From Perognathus longimembris pacificus (lineage: Eukaryota; Chordata; Mammalia; Rodentia; Heteromyidae): a DNA stretch of 64,000 bases. Position 1 is the first letter of the stretch. Each line of letters starts with the position of its first letter. Under the pieces are notes generated by a model. It made no database searches and was not told the origin of the DNA. It was given only the letters and a program-made list of their open reading frames with translations. Made by a program: the position numbers and the translations under genes. The DNA is taken from NCBI RefSeq assembly GCF_023159225.1, contig NC_063171.1:620001-684000 (forward strand), written 5' to 3'. Below are positions 11,531-24,142 of this stretch, piece by piece.

Positions 11531-13160
11531 TCATCTTAGACACTTTGGTCCCCTATAAATAGATGATTAGGATGGTTGCACTAGATTGTATTGTCTCTTT
11601 CTAGCCAAATAAAGTATCTTTTTCAGTCAAGTAAGGAAAATACCTGTTATTTCTGTCATAACTCCAAATGTACAGGTTTGATAACTGGTTTGTAAACTGT
11701 TTTCCACAATAGAGAGAGAGCCTTTCTTGACCTAAATAATGTCTACCACATTGTGAGCAATTCACATTGGTCATATAAGCATAATGGAAATTTTTGGAAC
11801 TGCACTTTCCACATGTTCTTGAGAATGGAAGACTTTTAAACCAACCTTTTTCCCTTTCTGATGGTTTAACTTTGATTTGTAAATCATGGCCTCTTCAGAG
11901 CATAAGCAGAAAATGAAGCATAGGTGGATGTATCCTCACAAAGCCAGGATAAATGTTTAAAAGTTATTTTCTACAATTTCTGGCTGTTTTTTCCTTACAG
12001 AAGTTTCCTTCTAACTCTAGTGTTATATCACCTGATAGCTGCACAGTTCCTTACTATTCCAGATGGTATGCAATGCGTTTTGGAGAACTCTTTATCAAAA
12101 CACCCTAAAGCCATAAAAACAGACTTTGAAATAGAACAGTAGGCAGATGCTTCAGTCAGCTGAAGATCAAAGATGTTGCTATCCCTATGGCCCATGAGAA
12201 TGAAAACTTGATTCTGGTGCAGAAGTATTTTTTTTGGGGGGGGGGAATCAATGATTTCTTCCTGATAAAAGCGTGTTGGGAATGGAGTGAGGGGGCTACA
12301 CACTCTGCTACATGGTTTATGCATTGCTCCAATCAACTATCAGACCTTTCTTAGACACAGTCTTTTGAACTTGACCACCTTTTATTCAATTTATCACCGG
12401 TTCTCTGCTCAACAGCTGGAGCCCCTATGTGGGACCCCTGAAAGTGGACCTGCTGGCTGCCCTTAAAGACAAGCCCTCTGAGGAGAGTGTCTGGTCTTTC
12501 TATTCAGGCGGCCAAAGTTCCGACACAAACTATCCCATATTAGGCTAATTTACTTCCTCATTATTTTCCCATTTATGCCTTGTGAAAATCTACATAAATA
12601 AAAATGCACACAGCAGCCTCTGCAAGACTGTGTGTGATGTTAACTTTTGAGACAGACTATTGACTTGTCACTGGCTTTATACTTTAGAGGCCGTTGACCA
12701 GAGAGTGATAGGAGCCTATTCAAAACCTCTTGATTGTACAGATCCTTGAGGTTTCCTGAATTCTGAAGCAAAATGGTTACTTAATCTCAGGGCACAGGGG
12801 TGGGGAAGCCAGGTCGGCCAGCCTGGGCCAAGTCCCACATCAGTGGATCAACACCGGTATCCCAGAGTTGGGACCTTTTGGCTGCTGGAGAAGAGAAAGC
12901 TGGCCTTCTGAGACTAGCAGCAAAGACACAGGCCTCCTAGCAGAGGCTCTGTTTGTGTTCAGTAATGTGCCCATCCTGCTAAGTTGATATTTCATTCATA
13001 CTCATAAGAGATAAGGGTTTAGATGTGAGGATGACCCACTTTGTATTTTCTCTCAGAGCTAGTGGGGATTGTAGCTTAAGGAATGATTCCTTTTGATATT
13101 TTCAAGAATTCTCAACTATCCAAAAGATCAGCTGTGAATGTCCTGAAGATCTCAACCAAG
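11531..13160. other. No gene recognised
   Basis: 1.6 kb with no exon or repeat I can name. A T/G homopolymer switch lies at 12228-12247. The part at 12360-12660 is richer in GC and ends in an AATAAA-containing stretch (near 12596-12602), so it could be an old LTR or retrocopy, but I could not match it to a family. Confidence 0.4.
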
Positions 13161-13164
13161 TCGA

Positions 13165-13341
13165 AAGCAATATCACTTATCCCATGCCAAACAGAAGTGT
13201 GTTTGTGTGTGTGTAGTGTGTGTTTGTGCACGTGAATATCACCAACTTCGTGCCAAGTATGTGTTTGTCTTCACAGATATTGCTTATCCCTTTCCAATAG
13301 ATATGTGTATGTAGATATCACTTACAAAATGCTAGGGAAAT

Positions 13342-13372
<31 letters not shown>

Positions 13373-13730
13373 TGTGTGTGAGTGAGCAAATATTATTTAT
13401 GGCAAATGGATGGATATGTGTGTTAGTAGGTAAAACATCCCATGCAAAATAGATGTATGCAGATGTATGTGTGCAGCAACCACTCATCTCATTCATTCTA
13501 GTGCACATGTGTGAGCCAATATCCCTTACCCCATGCCAAACTGATGGATGGGTAAGTATGCAAATATAATTTACCTTGTGCCAAATGGTATATGTGTGTG
13601 CATGTATTTGTGCGTAGGATCACTGGAAGGATGTGTATGTGAATGAGTAAGCAGACATCACTTACCTCATACTCAACAGATGGATGAATGTGTACAGATA
13701 TCACTCACCTCATGTCAAATAGATATACAA
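13165..13730. repeat. Degenerate minisatellite, about 10 units
   Basis: A core like atatcactyaccycatgcc followed by aaatagatgg and a TG-rich stretch recurs near 13168, 13238, 13279, 13314, 13390, 13430, 13520, 13562, 13653 and 13698. Unit length varies from about 35 to 90 bp, mostly through TG-repeat changes. The array is old and strongly diverged. Confidence 0.7.
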
Positions 13731-14050
13731 ATATCCATAACTGATAACTATAGATTAATTATCCATCTAGACTTATTTTTATATGCTTATACATATGATC
13801 TTCCTATTTCAAAGCTCATTTTTGCTGGCATTTTCTTTGTTTTCTACTCTAAATAAAAAAATATGCTCTAGGAAAAGGAGTTCTACCTGATATCTTCTTT
13901 CATATAAAAGGCTCAAATTTTTAGTTAGTGTTGAAGGAAATAGGACTGAGTTCACTAAAAGATTTTTGGCTCTCAGCTCGTTCTAAGATGAGAGATCTGG
14001 ATAAAATTGGTAGTCTTAGTTCCATTATTGCTCCCTCTTCCTCAAAATAT
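13731..14050. other. No gene seen
   Basis: AT-rich spacer before the full-length L1, with nothing recognised. Confidence 0.55.
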
Positions 14051-14591
14051 CTCCCCTTACTTTCTTTTTATTTATTTAAAATAATAATTACATATTGATT
14101 GTTAAAGTGACATACAGAGTGGTTACAGTTTCATATATAAAGCCATGAGTAGATTTCTTGTAGTATTTGTTACCTCCTCCATGATTCCCCCTCCCCCTCT
14201 CCTTATCCCCCTCCTCCCATGAGTTGCTCAGTTGGTTACCACCAAACAGTTTTGCAAATATTGCTTTTGGAGTCGTTTGTCTTCTTATCCTTTGTCTCTC
14301 GATTTTGATATTGCCTTTCACTTCCTTAGTTCTAATACCAGTATATACAGTATCCAGGGTACTCCGATGAGATACAGTGATAGCACAGGGACAACCACAG
14401 GAAGGGGATACAAAAGGATCATGAAGAAAAGAAGCTATGGTTTCACAAGGCATGTTGAAAGTAATTAAAACAGTGATGTAACAGTTGTTTCCATAATATG
14501 GAGTTCATTTCACTTACCATCATCTTATGTGTTCATAAGGGCATAGCTTTGGGCTCTTGTGATCCTCTGCTGTGACTAGCCTAACCCTGTG

Positions 14592-17500
14592 CTAATTATT
14601 CGCTATGAGGGAAACCATAGAGCCCATGTTTCTTTGGGTCTGGCTCACTTCACTTAGTATAATTTTTTCCAAATCCTTCCATTTCCTTACAAATGGGGCA
14701 ATGTCATTCTTTCTGATAGAGGCATAAAATTCCATAGTGTATATGTACCACATTTTACTGATCCATTCGTCTACTGAGGGGCATCTGGGTTGGTTCCAGA
14801 TTCTAGCTATGACAAATTCTGCTGCGGTGAACATTGTTGTGCTGGTGGCTTTAGTGTGTTCTTGTTTATTGTGTTTTGGGTAGATGCCCAAAAGTGAGGC
14901 TACTGGGTCATAGAGGAGCTCTATGTTTAGCTTTCTGAGGAATCTCCATACCGATTTTCAGAGTGGCTGAACCAGTTGACATTTCCACCAACAATAAAGT
15001 AGGGTTCCCTTTGGGCCACATCCCCTCGAACATTTATTATAGAACGTTCTTACTGGGGTGAGATGGAATCTCAATGTTGTTTTGATTTGGCCAGTGATGT
15101 AGAGCACCTTTTCATATGTCTCTTGGCCATACTCATTTCCTCATCAGAGAATTCTCTTTGTAAGTCTTTAGCCCACTTGTTGAGGGGCCTGTTGGTTCTT
15201 TGAGGTTTTGTTTTGAAGGAATTTAATTTCTTGAATTCTGCATATATTTTGGATATGAGGCCTTTTTCTGTTGTATTGTTGGTAAAGATCTTTCACAATC
15301 TGTGGGCTTTCTGTTTATCTTGCAAGCTATGTTGTTTTCTCTGCAGAAACTCTGAAGTTTGATGCAGTCCCATTTGTCCAACCTTTCTTTGATTTGTTGT
15401 GTTTCTGGGCCTTTGCTAAAGAAGTTTCATCATGTGCCAAGGAGCCCAAGTGATCCACCCACTCCTTCTTGGAGTGTTTTCAGGGTATCTGTTTTTATTT
15501 TGAAGCCTTTGATCCATTTGGAATTGATGTTGGCACAGGTGATATATAAGGATCTAGTTTTAATTTGTTGCAGGTGTTGAACTAGTTTTACCAGTACCAT
15601 TTGTTGAAGAGGCTATCTTTCTTCCATCTTATTTTTTTAAGTCATTTATCAAAGTAGGCATTAAGTAGGCATAGTTGTGCATGTTCATTTCTGGGTCTTT
15701 AGTTCTGTTCCATTGGTCTTTAGGCCTGTTCCTGTGCCAATACCAAGCTGTTTTTATTACTATAGCTTTGTAATACAGCTTGAAGTTTGGTATAGTAATT
15801 CCTCCAGCAGTGTTCTTTCTACTTAGGATTGTTTTTGCTATTCCAGGTCTTTTATTATTCCATATGAATTTCTGGATTGCTTTCTCTCTTTCATTAAAAA
15901 ATGGTGTTGGGGTATTAATGGGTATTGCATTGAATTTGTAGATAACCTTTGGCAATATTGTCATTTTGACAATATGAATTCTCCCAATCCATGAGCATGG
16001 GAGGTTTTTTTATTTCCTTAGTTCTGCCTTAAATTCGTTTTTCATGTCTTGAAATTTCTCATCATAGAGGTGTTTCACTTCTTTGGTTAAGGTTATTCCT
16101 AGGTATTTTATGTTTCTTTGAGGCTATTGCAAAAGATGTTGCTTTCCTTATTTTGGCCTCCATATTCTGGTCATTGACATATAGAAAAGCCATTGATTTT
16201 TGAGGGTTTATTTTATATCCTGCTACTTTGCAAAAGTTTTGGATCAGCTCAAGTAGCTTTCGAGTGGAGTCTATGGGATTCTTTAGATACAGGATTATTT
16301 CACCTGCAAAGAGTAAGAGTTTGACTTTGTCCTTTCAAATTTGGATCCCCTTTATGTCTTCCTCTTGCCTTACTTCTCACTAGGAATTCTAGTACTATGT
16401 TGAAGAGGAGAGGGGGGAGTGGACAACCTTGTATTCTTCCTGATTTTAGAGGAAATGGCTTTAGCTTTTCTCTATTAACAGTAATGTTCACAGTGGGTTT
16501 GTCATAGACAGCCTGAATTACATTCAGGAATATTCCCTAGAATCCTAGTTTCTCCAAAGCTTTTTATCACAAATGGGTGCTGGATTTTATGAAACGCTTT
16601 TTCTGCATCTAGTGAAATAATCATGTGATTCTTGACCTTGCTCCGGTTGATGTAGTGGATTAGGTTGATTGACTTGCTAACATTGAAGCAGCTCTACATA
16701 CCGGAGATGAATCCAGTTTGGTAAAGTGTATGATTTTTTGGTGACCTGTTGAAGTCTATTGGCTAGAATTTCATTGAGAGTTTTTGCATCAATGTTCATC
16801 AGGGAAATCGGTCTATAGTTCTCTTTCTGTGATGAGTCCCTGCCTGGTTTGGGGATGAGGGTTATACTGGCATCATAGAATGTGTTTGGTAGCGAACTTT
16901 CTCTTTCAATTTCATTGAAGAGTTTGAGAAATATTGGTGTGAGGTCTGTTGTGAAGGTCTTGTAGAATTCTGCCGTGAATCCAACTGGACCTGGGCTTTT
17001 CTTGGATGGGAGTTTTCTTATTAATGTTTCTATTATAATGCTGGATATGGATCTGTTTAGAAGGTTTAAATCTTCATGATTGAGCTTGGGGATATAAATT
17101 TTTGTTAGGAAATCATCCATTTCTTCCAGGTTCTCAAATTCTTTGGCATAAAAGTTCGCAAAATAGTCTCTTATTGCGTTCTGAATTTTGGTTGTTTCTG
17201 TGGTAATGTTAACTTTCCTCTATGATCTTTTTTTTGGGCGGGGGGTGCTGCCTGCATTTTTTTGGTCAGATTTGCTAGAGGTCTGTCTGTCTTGTTCATT
17301 TTTCAAAGAACCAACTCTTCATTTTGTTGATTCTTTTGATGGTTCCTTTCCCTCTAAGTCATTTAATTCTGATTTTATTTTAATTATTTGCTTCCTTCTA
17401 TCGGCTTCAGGTTTGGCTTGTTGTTCTCCTTCAAGGAGCTTAAGGTGCTTTTTTAAGTTTTTGAAATGCTGATTCTTCAATTTGTTGATGTAGACACTCA

Positions 17501-18354
17501 GAGATATAAATTTTCCTCTCAGTACTGCCTTTGCTGTGTCCAAAAGGAGCTGGTACTTTGTGTACACATCTAGGTTTAATTCCATAAACATTTGAATTTC
17601 TGTTCTAATTTCTTCAATGACCCACTGATGGTTCAGCAATGAGTTGTTTAGTCTCCATGAATTGTAGGATTTTCTGTGGTGGCTGTTTGAGTCGAGCTCT
17701 AATTTTATTCCATTTTGTCTTGAGAGAATGCAGGGAATGATTTCGATACTTCTAAATTTGTACATATTTTCTTTGTGCCCTAAGATGTGATTTATTTTGG
17801 AGAATGTTCCATGTGCTGCTGAAAATAATGTGTATTCTGGTGTTGCTGGATGGAATATTCTGTAGATGCAGTTTAAGTATAGTTGGTCTATGCAGTTGTT
17901 TAGTTCTGAGGTTTCTTTGCATGTTGATCTATCTGTCCAGAGGTAACAGTGGTGATAGTTTCCCTCTGTCAATGTGTTTGTATCTATGAGTATTTTTAGA
18001 TTCAGTAGTGTTTGTTTGATGAAGTTGGGTGCTCCTGTATTTGTGGTGTAGCATGGTTATATCCTCTTTTAGGAGAGAAATCCCTTTATTAGTGTGTGGT
18101 AACCTTATTTGTCTCTTCTTACCATTTTTAATTTGAAATCAATTTTATCTGATACTAGGATTGCAACTCCAGCCTGCTTATGGGGGCCATTTGCTTGGTA
18201 GATTTTATTCCAGCCTTTCACATTTAGAAGATGTTTGCTTTTTCTGGATATATGTGTCTCTTGGAAGCAGCAGAAAGTTGCATCTTGATTTTTGATCAAA
18301 CTTTTGAGCCTATGTTGATTAATTGGAGAATTAAGCCCATTAATGTTGAGATTT
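14592..18354 (-). pseudogene. L1 ORF2, decayed
   Basis: ORF2 of L1 copy C. Open fragments in changing frames lie at 18105-18299 (endonuclease, with QETHIS and the following segment), 17319-17972 (linker after endonuclease), 16677-17120 (early RT), 16300-16491 (RT), 15629-15964 and 14592-14891 (C-terminus with the natural stop). At the RT active site the codons at 16299-16310 read FAGE where the family has FADD, so both catalytic aspartates are lost. The open pieces lie in changing frames, so the reading frame is broken several times between them. The product would normally be a bifunctional nuclease/RT of about 1,280 residues. This copy cannot make it. Confidence 0.9.
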
Positions 18355-18446
18355 AGGATTGAGAGATGATCATTTATTTCTTTTTTTTTTATAGCTATCT
18401 TTTTAAAAGCTGTGTCTTCCCTATTTTTAGTCTAATATTTTGGTTT

Positions 18447-19557
18447 CTATTTACCATTCATTTCTCTGTCTGTATTGTGATCTTGATTATTTTCCATGTG
18501 TAGTACATCCTTGAGGATTTTCTGTAAAGCTGGTTTGATGGAAATATATTGTTTCAGTTTTTCCTTACTGTGGAAGACTTTTATTTTACTTTCGGCTATG
18601 AATGAAAGTTTAGATGGGTACAGTATTCTTGGTTGATAGTTATCTTCCTTTATTGTGTGCCATACCTCAATCCAGGCTATCCTTGCTTTCATGATCTCTG
18701 CTGAGAAGTTTGGGGTAATTCTGATTGGTTTTCCTTTTTATGTGATTATTTTCTTCTCCCTAGCAGCTTTAAGGATTCTTTCCTTGGACTCTATTGATCC
18801 TGTTTTTATCACAATATGTCGTTGGGATGTCGTATTCTGGTCTGGTCAGTTTGGATTTCTAAATGCTTCTTGTATATAGATAGGCCTATCCTTCTGGATA
18901 TTTGGGAAGTTCTCAGCTAGTATTCTCTTTAAAAAGTTGCCTATTCCGTTTACTTCTTTCTCTAGATTTTCCTCGATACCTATTAGCCTTATTTTTGCTT
19001 CTGGAGCTCCTGGAGTGGTCTGTTTTGCTGATTGGATTAGTTTTGTATTTTTTTTTTTGTTCGTTCTCCATAGAATCTAGGGTATCTTCAGTTCCTGAGA
19101 TTCGATCCTCAGCTTCATCTAGTCTGCTCTGTAGGCTTGCTACTCGATTTCAAATGTCTCTTCGTTCTGACTGGCCTTTCTTGGTGGCTTCCATGTCTTT
19201 GCTATAATTTTCTCTTAGGTCCTGTATGGACTTCTTTACTTCATTAATTTGGTTCTGAGTGCTGTCTCTCAAATATTTTAGCTGGGTAGCTATCTTTTCA
19301 TTGGACTATTGAAGTTCATTTATCTTTCTATTTGTGGTGGCCATGAAATCCTCTATTAATTTTTGGTTCGCCTTCTCATGCTCTAAAATAGTTGTCTGAG
19401 AGTCAAAGTTTTCAATTAACATGTTCATCAGTAGAGTTTGTAGAGCATTTTGAGGGTTCTCTTCTAGGTCTCTGATTGACTGCTCTGCTTCCTGCTTGTT
19501 TTGAGTGGGAGATGAGATTTCCTTGTTTTCCATCTTTCTTGGGCTTCTTCTGCCCAT
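18447..19557 (-). pseudogene. L1 ORF1 (RNA-binding chaperone), decayed
   Basis: ORF1 normally encodes a trimeric coiled-coil RNA-binding protein that coats L1 RNA. The N-terminal piece lies in 19306-19623. The likely start ATG is at 19557-19555, beginning MGRRSPRKMENK, and it is followed by a heptad-like, Glu/Gln-rich coiled-coil segment. The C-terminal piece at 18447-18692 holds the conserved ARIAW segment and YQPRILYPSKLSF of the C-terminal domain and ends with a stop just upstream of ORF2. The length from start to stop (about 370 codons) is normal. The centre (18700-19300) is broken by stops and indels. Confidence 0.88.
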
Positions 19558-21430
19558 TTGGATTGGAAATACCAATCTACAAGCACTTGAGCGCCATTTA
19601 AGACCCAAAGCAGACCATACCAAGCACTGTTGTATAAATCTTAGAAGTTCACAATTATGTACAGATACCTTCCCTCTCTTTTTTGTTTATAAAAGCAAAT
19701 TTGATGTCCTCAACGAATACAATTTTAATATAACAACCAATCCTGTTCCCTGTATTCAGTAGTTACTTATTTACCATTATAACCATATGAGCAATATTTG
19801 TTCTTATATTTATTTCTCTTTGGACTGGTGGGATTTCTCTATGAACCCCTTTGACTCACTGGGATTGACAGGGATATGCTCTATCCAATAACCAGGAGTC
19901 AATGGAGTCTGGAGGTCCTGGGAGTAAATTTAGGAGAGTAAGTTAGAGGTAGTGTAGAGAATAGAGTAAGATGAATGGGGGAGGTTGATTTTGGTTTAGT
20001 TTCAGTGAGGTGGAAAGGTGGAAAAGAGTAGAACTGGTAGAAAGAAGGAGGTTAAAATGATAGACAATGGAGAGTCAACAGAAAAGAGTAAAAGTATTAG
20101 TCAAAGAAAAGTAACACACATGACAATTCAAAAATGAAAAATAAAAAAAAGTTAAAAAAAATGTTTTTAAAAAATGGAGTCTTCCTTGTTTGGGTGGGCT
20201 CTTTCCAGTCTCTGTTTTCCTTGGGATGGTCACCAGTCTATTTGCCTGTTGCTTGGCTGGTTTGATTTGCTCTCAGTTTGCAGGTGGTGGATCTGCTCTG
20301 ACCCTCTTCCCTTGTTAGTTAAATCCTAGGGTTCTGTGGTTTACACAGTTTGCAAGTAGGGCTTGGGTGTCCTCTGTAGTTGGGGGATTCTGAACAGTGA
20401 TGGGAACTGTGGCTCCTCCGATCTGTTCTGGGGCCTCTGTCTTTAATGCTTTGCTCTGAAGAGGCTGTGGACTCAGTAGAGTGGGGTGCCTCTGGCCTGG
20501 TTTACCTGGCTGAGAATCGCTTGCCCCGGGGAGGTTCCTCCCTCCTGGGCGGAGCAACCTTCTCCTGGGAGGAGCTGGCTGTGGAATTCAGCTCTGTTTT
20601 CTGGTGGAAATTTGACGTCCTCTGTAATGGGGCCATTTATCTGTCTCGGGAACTGTTTACTCTACCGTCTGATTGTTCTGTGCTGCCAGTAGCTGCTTGC
20701 AGTTTTGGTTTGATTTTAGAAATTACAGCTCCTGGAGAGTTGGCAGCCAGAGTCAGCAGGGTCGAGAGAGGCAGGGCACCTCTGGCTGAGTTTACTTGAG
20801 CCTGTGAGCCAAGGAATGAGCCTCTCCGGGGGGGGGGGGGCGGAGGGGGAAGAGGGGGGACCTTCTTCTGGGTGCAACTGATTCTCAATGTTCAGTTACT
20901 CCTTCCCTTTTCAAAGACAGCCCCTTCATCCTTGCTTTCCCCTGGCCAGCTTTAGTTCCAGTCTGCTCTGACCAGGTCTATGCCATAATTAAAGATGCTT
21001 CGCTCTGGTGGTGGGGGAAGGGATACCTTCCAGATGCTGCTCTGTGGGCACCAGTGAGAATGTCTTTCATGGGGTACTCACGCTTTCTCTGCGATTTAAG
21101 CCCATCTGTACTCAGCCTTTGATCCGTATCTGTCTGCCGCTGTCTGGAGGATTTTTTCCTGGCTGCTGTTGTGTGCTTTAGGTACTCAGAGTGCTGGACA
21201 CTGTGCTGGTGTGGGTGCTGCTGGTGTGGTGGTGGGACACTGCCCTGAGCTAAAATCTGTGTTTCTAGGCCTGCAAAATCCATTTTTCCTTTCTGGCCAG
21301 AATCTCTATACTGTTATAACTTGCTTGGGCTGTCTTTCTAGGAGTAAAATTTCTCTGGAGTAGTAAAACTGGGATGTCGGAGGGAGCTTAGCTAGGGCTC
21401 TGCTGCTCCTCTGCCATCTGCCCGGTAGTC
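19558..21430 (-). promoter_or_regulatory. L1 5'UTR / internal promoter region
   Basis: 1.87 kb upstream of ORF1 in copy C. It becomes GC-rich beyond about 20200 (toward the L1 5' end), as expected for an L1 promoter. It holds repeated similar segments (for example around 20470-20600 and 20760-20890, both with a gcctctgg/acctctgg start and a ccttctcctggg/ccttcttctggg block), which suggests monomer-like tandem structure. It also contains a G run at 20828-20859. Promoter activity is inferred from position only. Confidence 0.7.
20828..20859 (+). other. G-rich tract, possible G-quadruplex
   Basis: A run of 13 G followed by cgg, then G5 and G6 runs with short gaps, inside the L1 C 5'UTR. Confidence 0.75.
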
Positions 21431-21639
21431 CTCTCCATACTTTCTATAGTTTAACAGCTTTCGGTGAGATTCATGGTCACTTTCACACATATACACATTG
21501 TATTTCAATATTATTTACCCTGCTTCATTCTTTTTTTCCTGTGTCCTATTCCTCCTAGTAGTTCTGTAATTAACCAAGTGCAGTGTGTATGTTTGTGTGT
21601 TTGTGTGTGATTAGACTTTAGGTCTGGAAATGAATGAGA

Positions 21640-21770
21640 ATGGGCACTATTGGTTTCATAAAACTTGCTCATCTCATTCAACAGAATAATCTCCTGGTCC
21701 ATCCATTTTCCTGAAAATGGAATATTTTTACTTTTCTTTATGGCTGATGGGAAATATAAGATGAACATAC
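21640..21770 (-). mobile_element. Old L1 fragment (ORF2 C-terminal region)
   Basis: Plus-strand text such as tggtccatccattttcctg, then tttatggctg, matches the reverse of the old L1 ORF2 3' segment. Short and diverged. Confidence 0.5.
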
Positions 21771-21779
21771 AATTTTCAT

Positions 21780-22760
21780 ACTATGAAGCACAACTGGCTT
21801 ATAGGTATATGAAGAAATATTTGGCACTCTTAACCATAAAATAAATGCAAGTGAAAACCACACTAAAAGTTCATCTCATCCCACTCAGAATGTCCATTGC
21901 CAAGAAAACAAACACCAAAAAGTGCTGGTGATAATATGGGGAAAGAGGAACACTCAGATTGTTATGCCCAAGTCACGAGAAGACCACCAAGAAGACCACT
22001 GAGAGCCAGACGTTTCGAAATGCAAAAGCAAGGCTTTATTCAGGTAAGCTGCAGATTGGGCCTTGTCCTACCCACTGACACAGCGGAGGTTAGGAGGAAG
22101 GCACCGAGCTGAGATTTCACAGAGCTTATAAAGGCAAAAACCCAAAGTTACAGCAATCAGGTGTTCAAGCAATATTAGGATACGGGTACAAATCTGATTG
22201 GCTCAGGGCTCAAGGCATTCTGGGGCGGTTAGAGTTAAGAATTCCCAGGTGGTTAGAGATAAGCAGGGAGTTTTCCTGACCAGCTGGGCCCTAATAAGCT
22301 TGTCCTGCTAGCCGGGATAATTGGTGGCCTGGGTTACTCACAGTTTAAACAAACAACAGAACGGGGACTGCCTGAAAATGGGGTTTATTTTAACTCTTCA
22401 AGATACTACAGGAAAATTACAGGCAAGTGAAACTGCTGTGTACTTTCAATTAGTGTGGAGGTTCCGCAAAGACTAACGCAGTTCTATTTTATGACACTAC
22501 CATACCATTCTTGGGCATGTGTTTGAAGAAGCCTAAGTCAATACATAAGAAAGATACCTACATGATCATACTTATTGCACCTCTGTTCAGCTAAATGAAA
22601 TCTGCTTAGGTACTGAACAATTGGAAAATCGATGAAGAAAAATGGTACTTACATTCCATGGAATATTTGTAGCCATACAGAAGAAGTGGTTGCTCATTTT
22701 CCTATCATTTCAAGAATTTGGGACAACAAAAAGCTGTCACATATAAATTTAGCAAGTATT
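21780..22760 (+). mobile_element. Old L1 fragment E (ORF2 3' part)
   Basis: Plus-strand segment resembling the ORF2 C-terminal coding region: tgcaagtgaaaaccaca, then tggggaaagaggaacac, then ggaggttccgcaaagac, then tggaatatttgtagccata. A solo LTR (21960-22400) is inserted in it. The empty site reads through as cactcagatactac, as expected in an L1 of this age. No frame remains. Confidence 0.72.
21960..22400 (-). mobile_element. Solo LTR 1 (endogenous retrovirus, probably class I)
   Basis: 441 bp, TG at one end and CA at the other, flanked by a 4-bp direct repeat agat (21956-21959, 22401-22404). Read on the minus strand, it has a TATA-like tttataag (22126-22132) and a polyadenylation signal (reverse tttatt at 22035-22040), placed as in an LTR. 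The 4-bp duplication and U5 layout suggest a gammaretrovirus-like (ERV1) origin. There is no internal retroviral sequence, so it is the product of LTR-LTR recombination. Confidence 0.85.
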
Positions 22761-22799
22761 TTTCCAAGTATGTGGAAAATAATTAAATACTGGTGTCTC

Positions 22800-23290
22800 T
22801 AGTTCACTGTCATAATATATTTTCACTCCATTTGAACATCTGGATCAACTGTTGTTTGGCTACTGAGTAATTCTAAAATGTTTTGTTCACTTTATCTATG
22901 CTGTAGCTTGAAGTGCTTTTGGGAATCAATTAAACTCTTCTTGGATAGGATGGAATGGACAGTATTTTCCCCTTCAATAGATGGGAACTTGTATACTCCA
23001 AAGTAAGAATGTCTCTTGCCCTTTACTTGGCAAGTTGAGTAATCAAATGGATGATTAACCTTCCTGGATTACTCAAGTGTGTAGAGTTTTCCACGGTGTC
23101 CAAATTAGTGGTTTCCAAATGTAGCACAGTTTTATCCTTTGTTAGATGGTCCTATGACTCACTTTTTATTATGTTTTTACTCTGAGATATACATTCTGAT
23201 GGAAAAAGATTTAATCTGTACATGAAATGAGGAAATTATTTTTTAAGTACTGACCTGTTTAAATGCTATAGAACAGAAAAAATATATGTG
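22800..23290. other. No gene seen
   Basis: Unassigned AT-rich sequence. Confidence 0.5.
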
Positions 23291-23302
23291 TGGCATGAAT
23301 TT

Positions 23303-23549
23303 TGTGTGTGTGTGTGTGTGTGTGCCAGTCCTGGGACTTGAATTCATGGCCTGGGCACTGTCTCTGACTACTTTTGCTCAAGGCTAGCACTCTACCACTT
23401 GAGCCACAGTGCCACTTCTGGCATTCTGGGGGCTAATTGGAGAGAAGAGTCTCAGATTTTCCTGCATGGCTGGCTTTGAACCATGATCCTCAGATTTTAG
23501 CCTCTTAAATAGCTAGGATAATAGGTATGAGCCACAGGTGGCCAGCTTC
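23303..23549 (-). mobile_element. Type II SINE with TG-repeat tail
   Basis: A (TG)n run at 23303-23324 marks the tail. The SINE runs from gccagtcctgggacttgaa to tatgagccacaggtggcc. Well preserved. Confidence 0.9.
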
Positions 23550-24140
23550 GCATACAATTTTTAAAACAAGTTTAATTATGCTAAATGAAGCTATTGGCCA
23601 CATCTTATATTATGCACAAAGCCCTCTACTTTCATGTGTGTTCTTTAAACCTAAACCTGTGTGCTCAAACTCACTGGGAGATATGGACAAACAGAAATTA
23701 GCATATTAAATATTACTGTCTGTATGTAAAAACATGGACTAAGCTTATTTGTGTTTCCTTTTAATTGTATTCCCAACACCGTATTCCCAGCATTCCATAA
23801 ATGCTGTATTCCCAGAATTTACGCAAACATCCCAAATAAAAGAAAGAGCTCTTCTCTTCATGACCTCTGAGATGCCTTCTGAACACTGCTCCAGGCTCTG
23901 AAACTCAAAGTTCTAATACCTTAGAAGAGAACAGTCCTTTTTCTTGCCACTTACGAACAAGAAGGAAAAAACACCTTTCTTTGCTGAGTTGGGAAAAAGC
24001 AAAACATTCTCTTCTTTTTGTCTTTGTTCCTCTATTCTTTCCTTCAAGCTATTCTGTTAATACAAGATGCCCCTGAACAAGCAGTTACTTATTCATGAAC
24101 TTGTGAAAAATGTGGTTGGATACTATTTTTAATATATTAA
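23550..24140. other. No gene seen
   Basis: Unassigned. Short local duplications of gtattcccag occur near 23770-23815. Confidence 0.5.
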
Positions 24141-24142
24141 TA

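Larger units (their letters stand above)
14068..21430 (-). mobile_element. Full-length L1 (copy C), inactive
   Basis: A complete 7.36-kb LINE-1 on the minus strand: 5'UTR (19558-21430), ORF1 remnant, ORF2 remnant, 3'UTR, and an A-rich tail seen as T-rich sequence near 14068. Flanking direct repeats of 17 bp (14051-14067 ctccccttactttcttt and 21431-21447 ctctccatactttctat, 14 of 17 identical) look like its target-site duplication and fix both ends. Both reading frames carry stops and frameshifts. Unlike copies B and D, it carries no SINE. Confidence 0.92.

Noticed and set aside
12360..12660. Old LTR or retrocopy with AATAAA
   Set aside because: No TG/CA ends, duplication or family match could be shown, so it was kept as unassigned.
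21640..22760. A single L1 with 5' inversion (twin priming)
   Set aside because: The minus and plus pieces appear to cover the same ORF2 3' region, so they are more likely two separate fragments.
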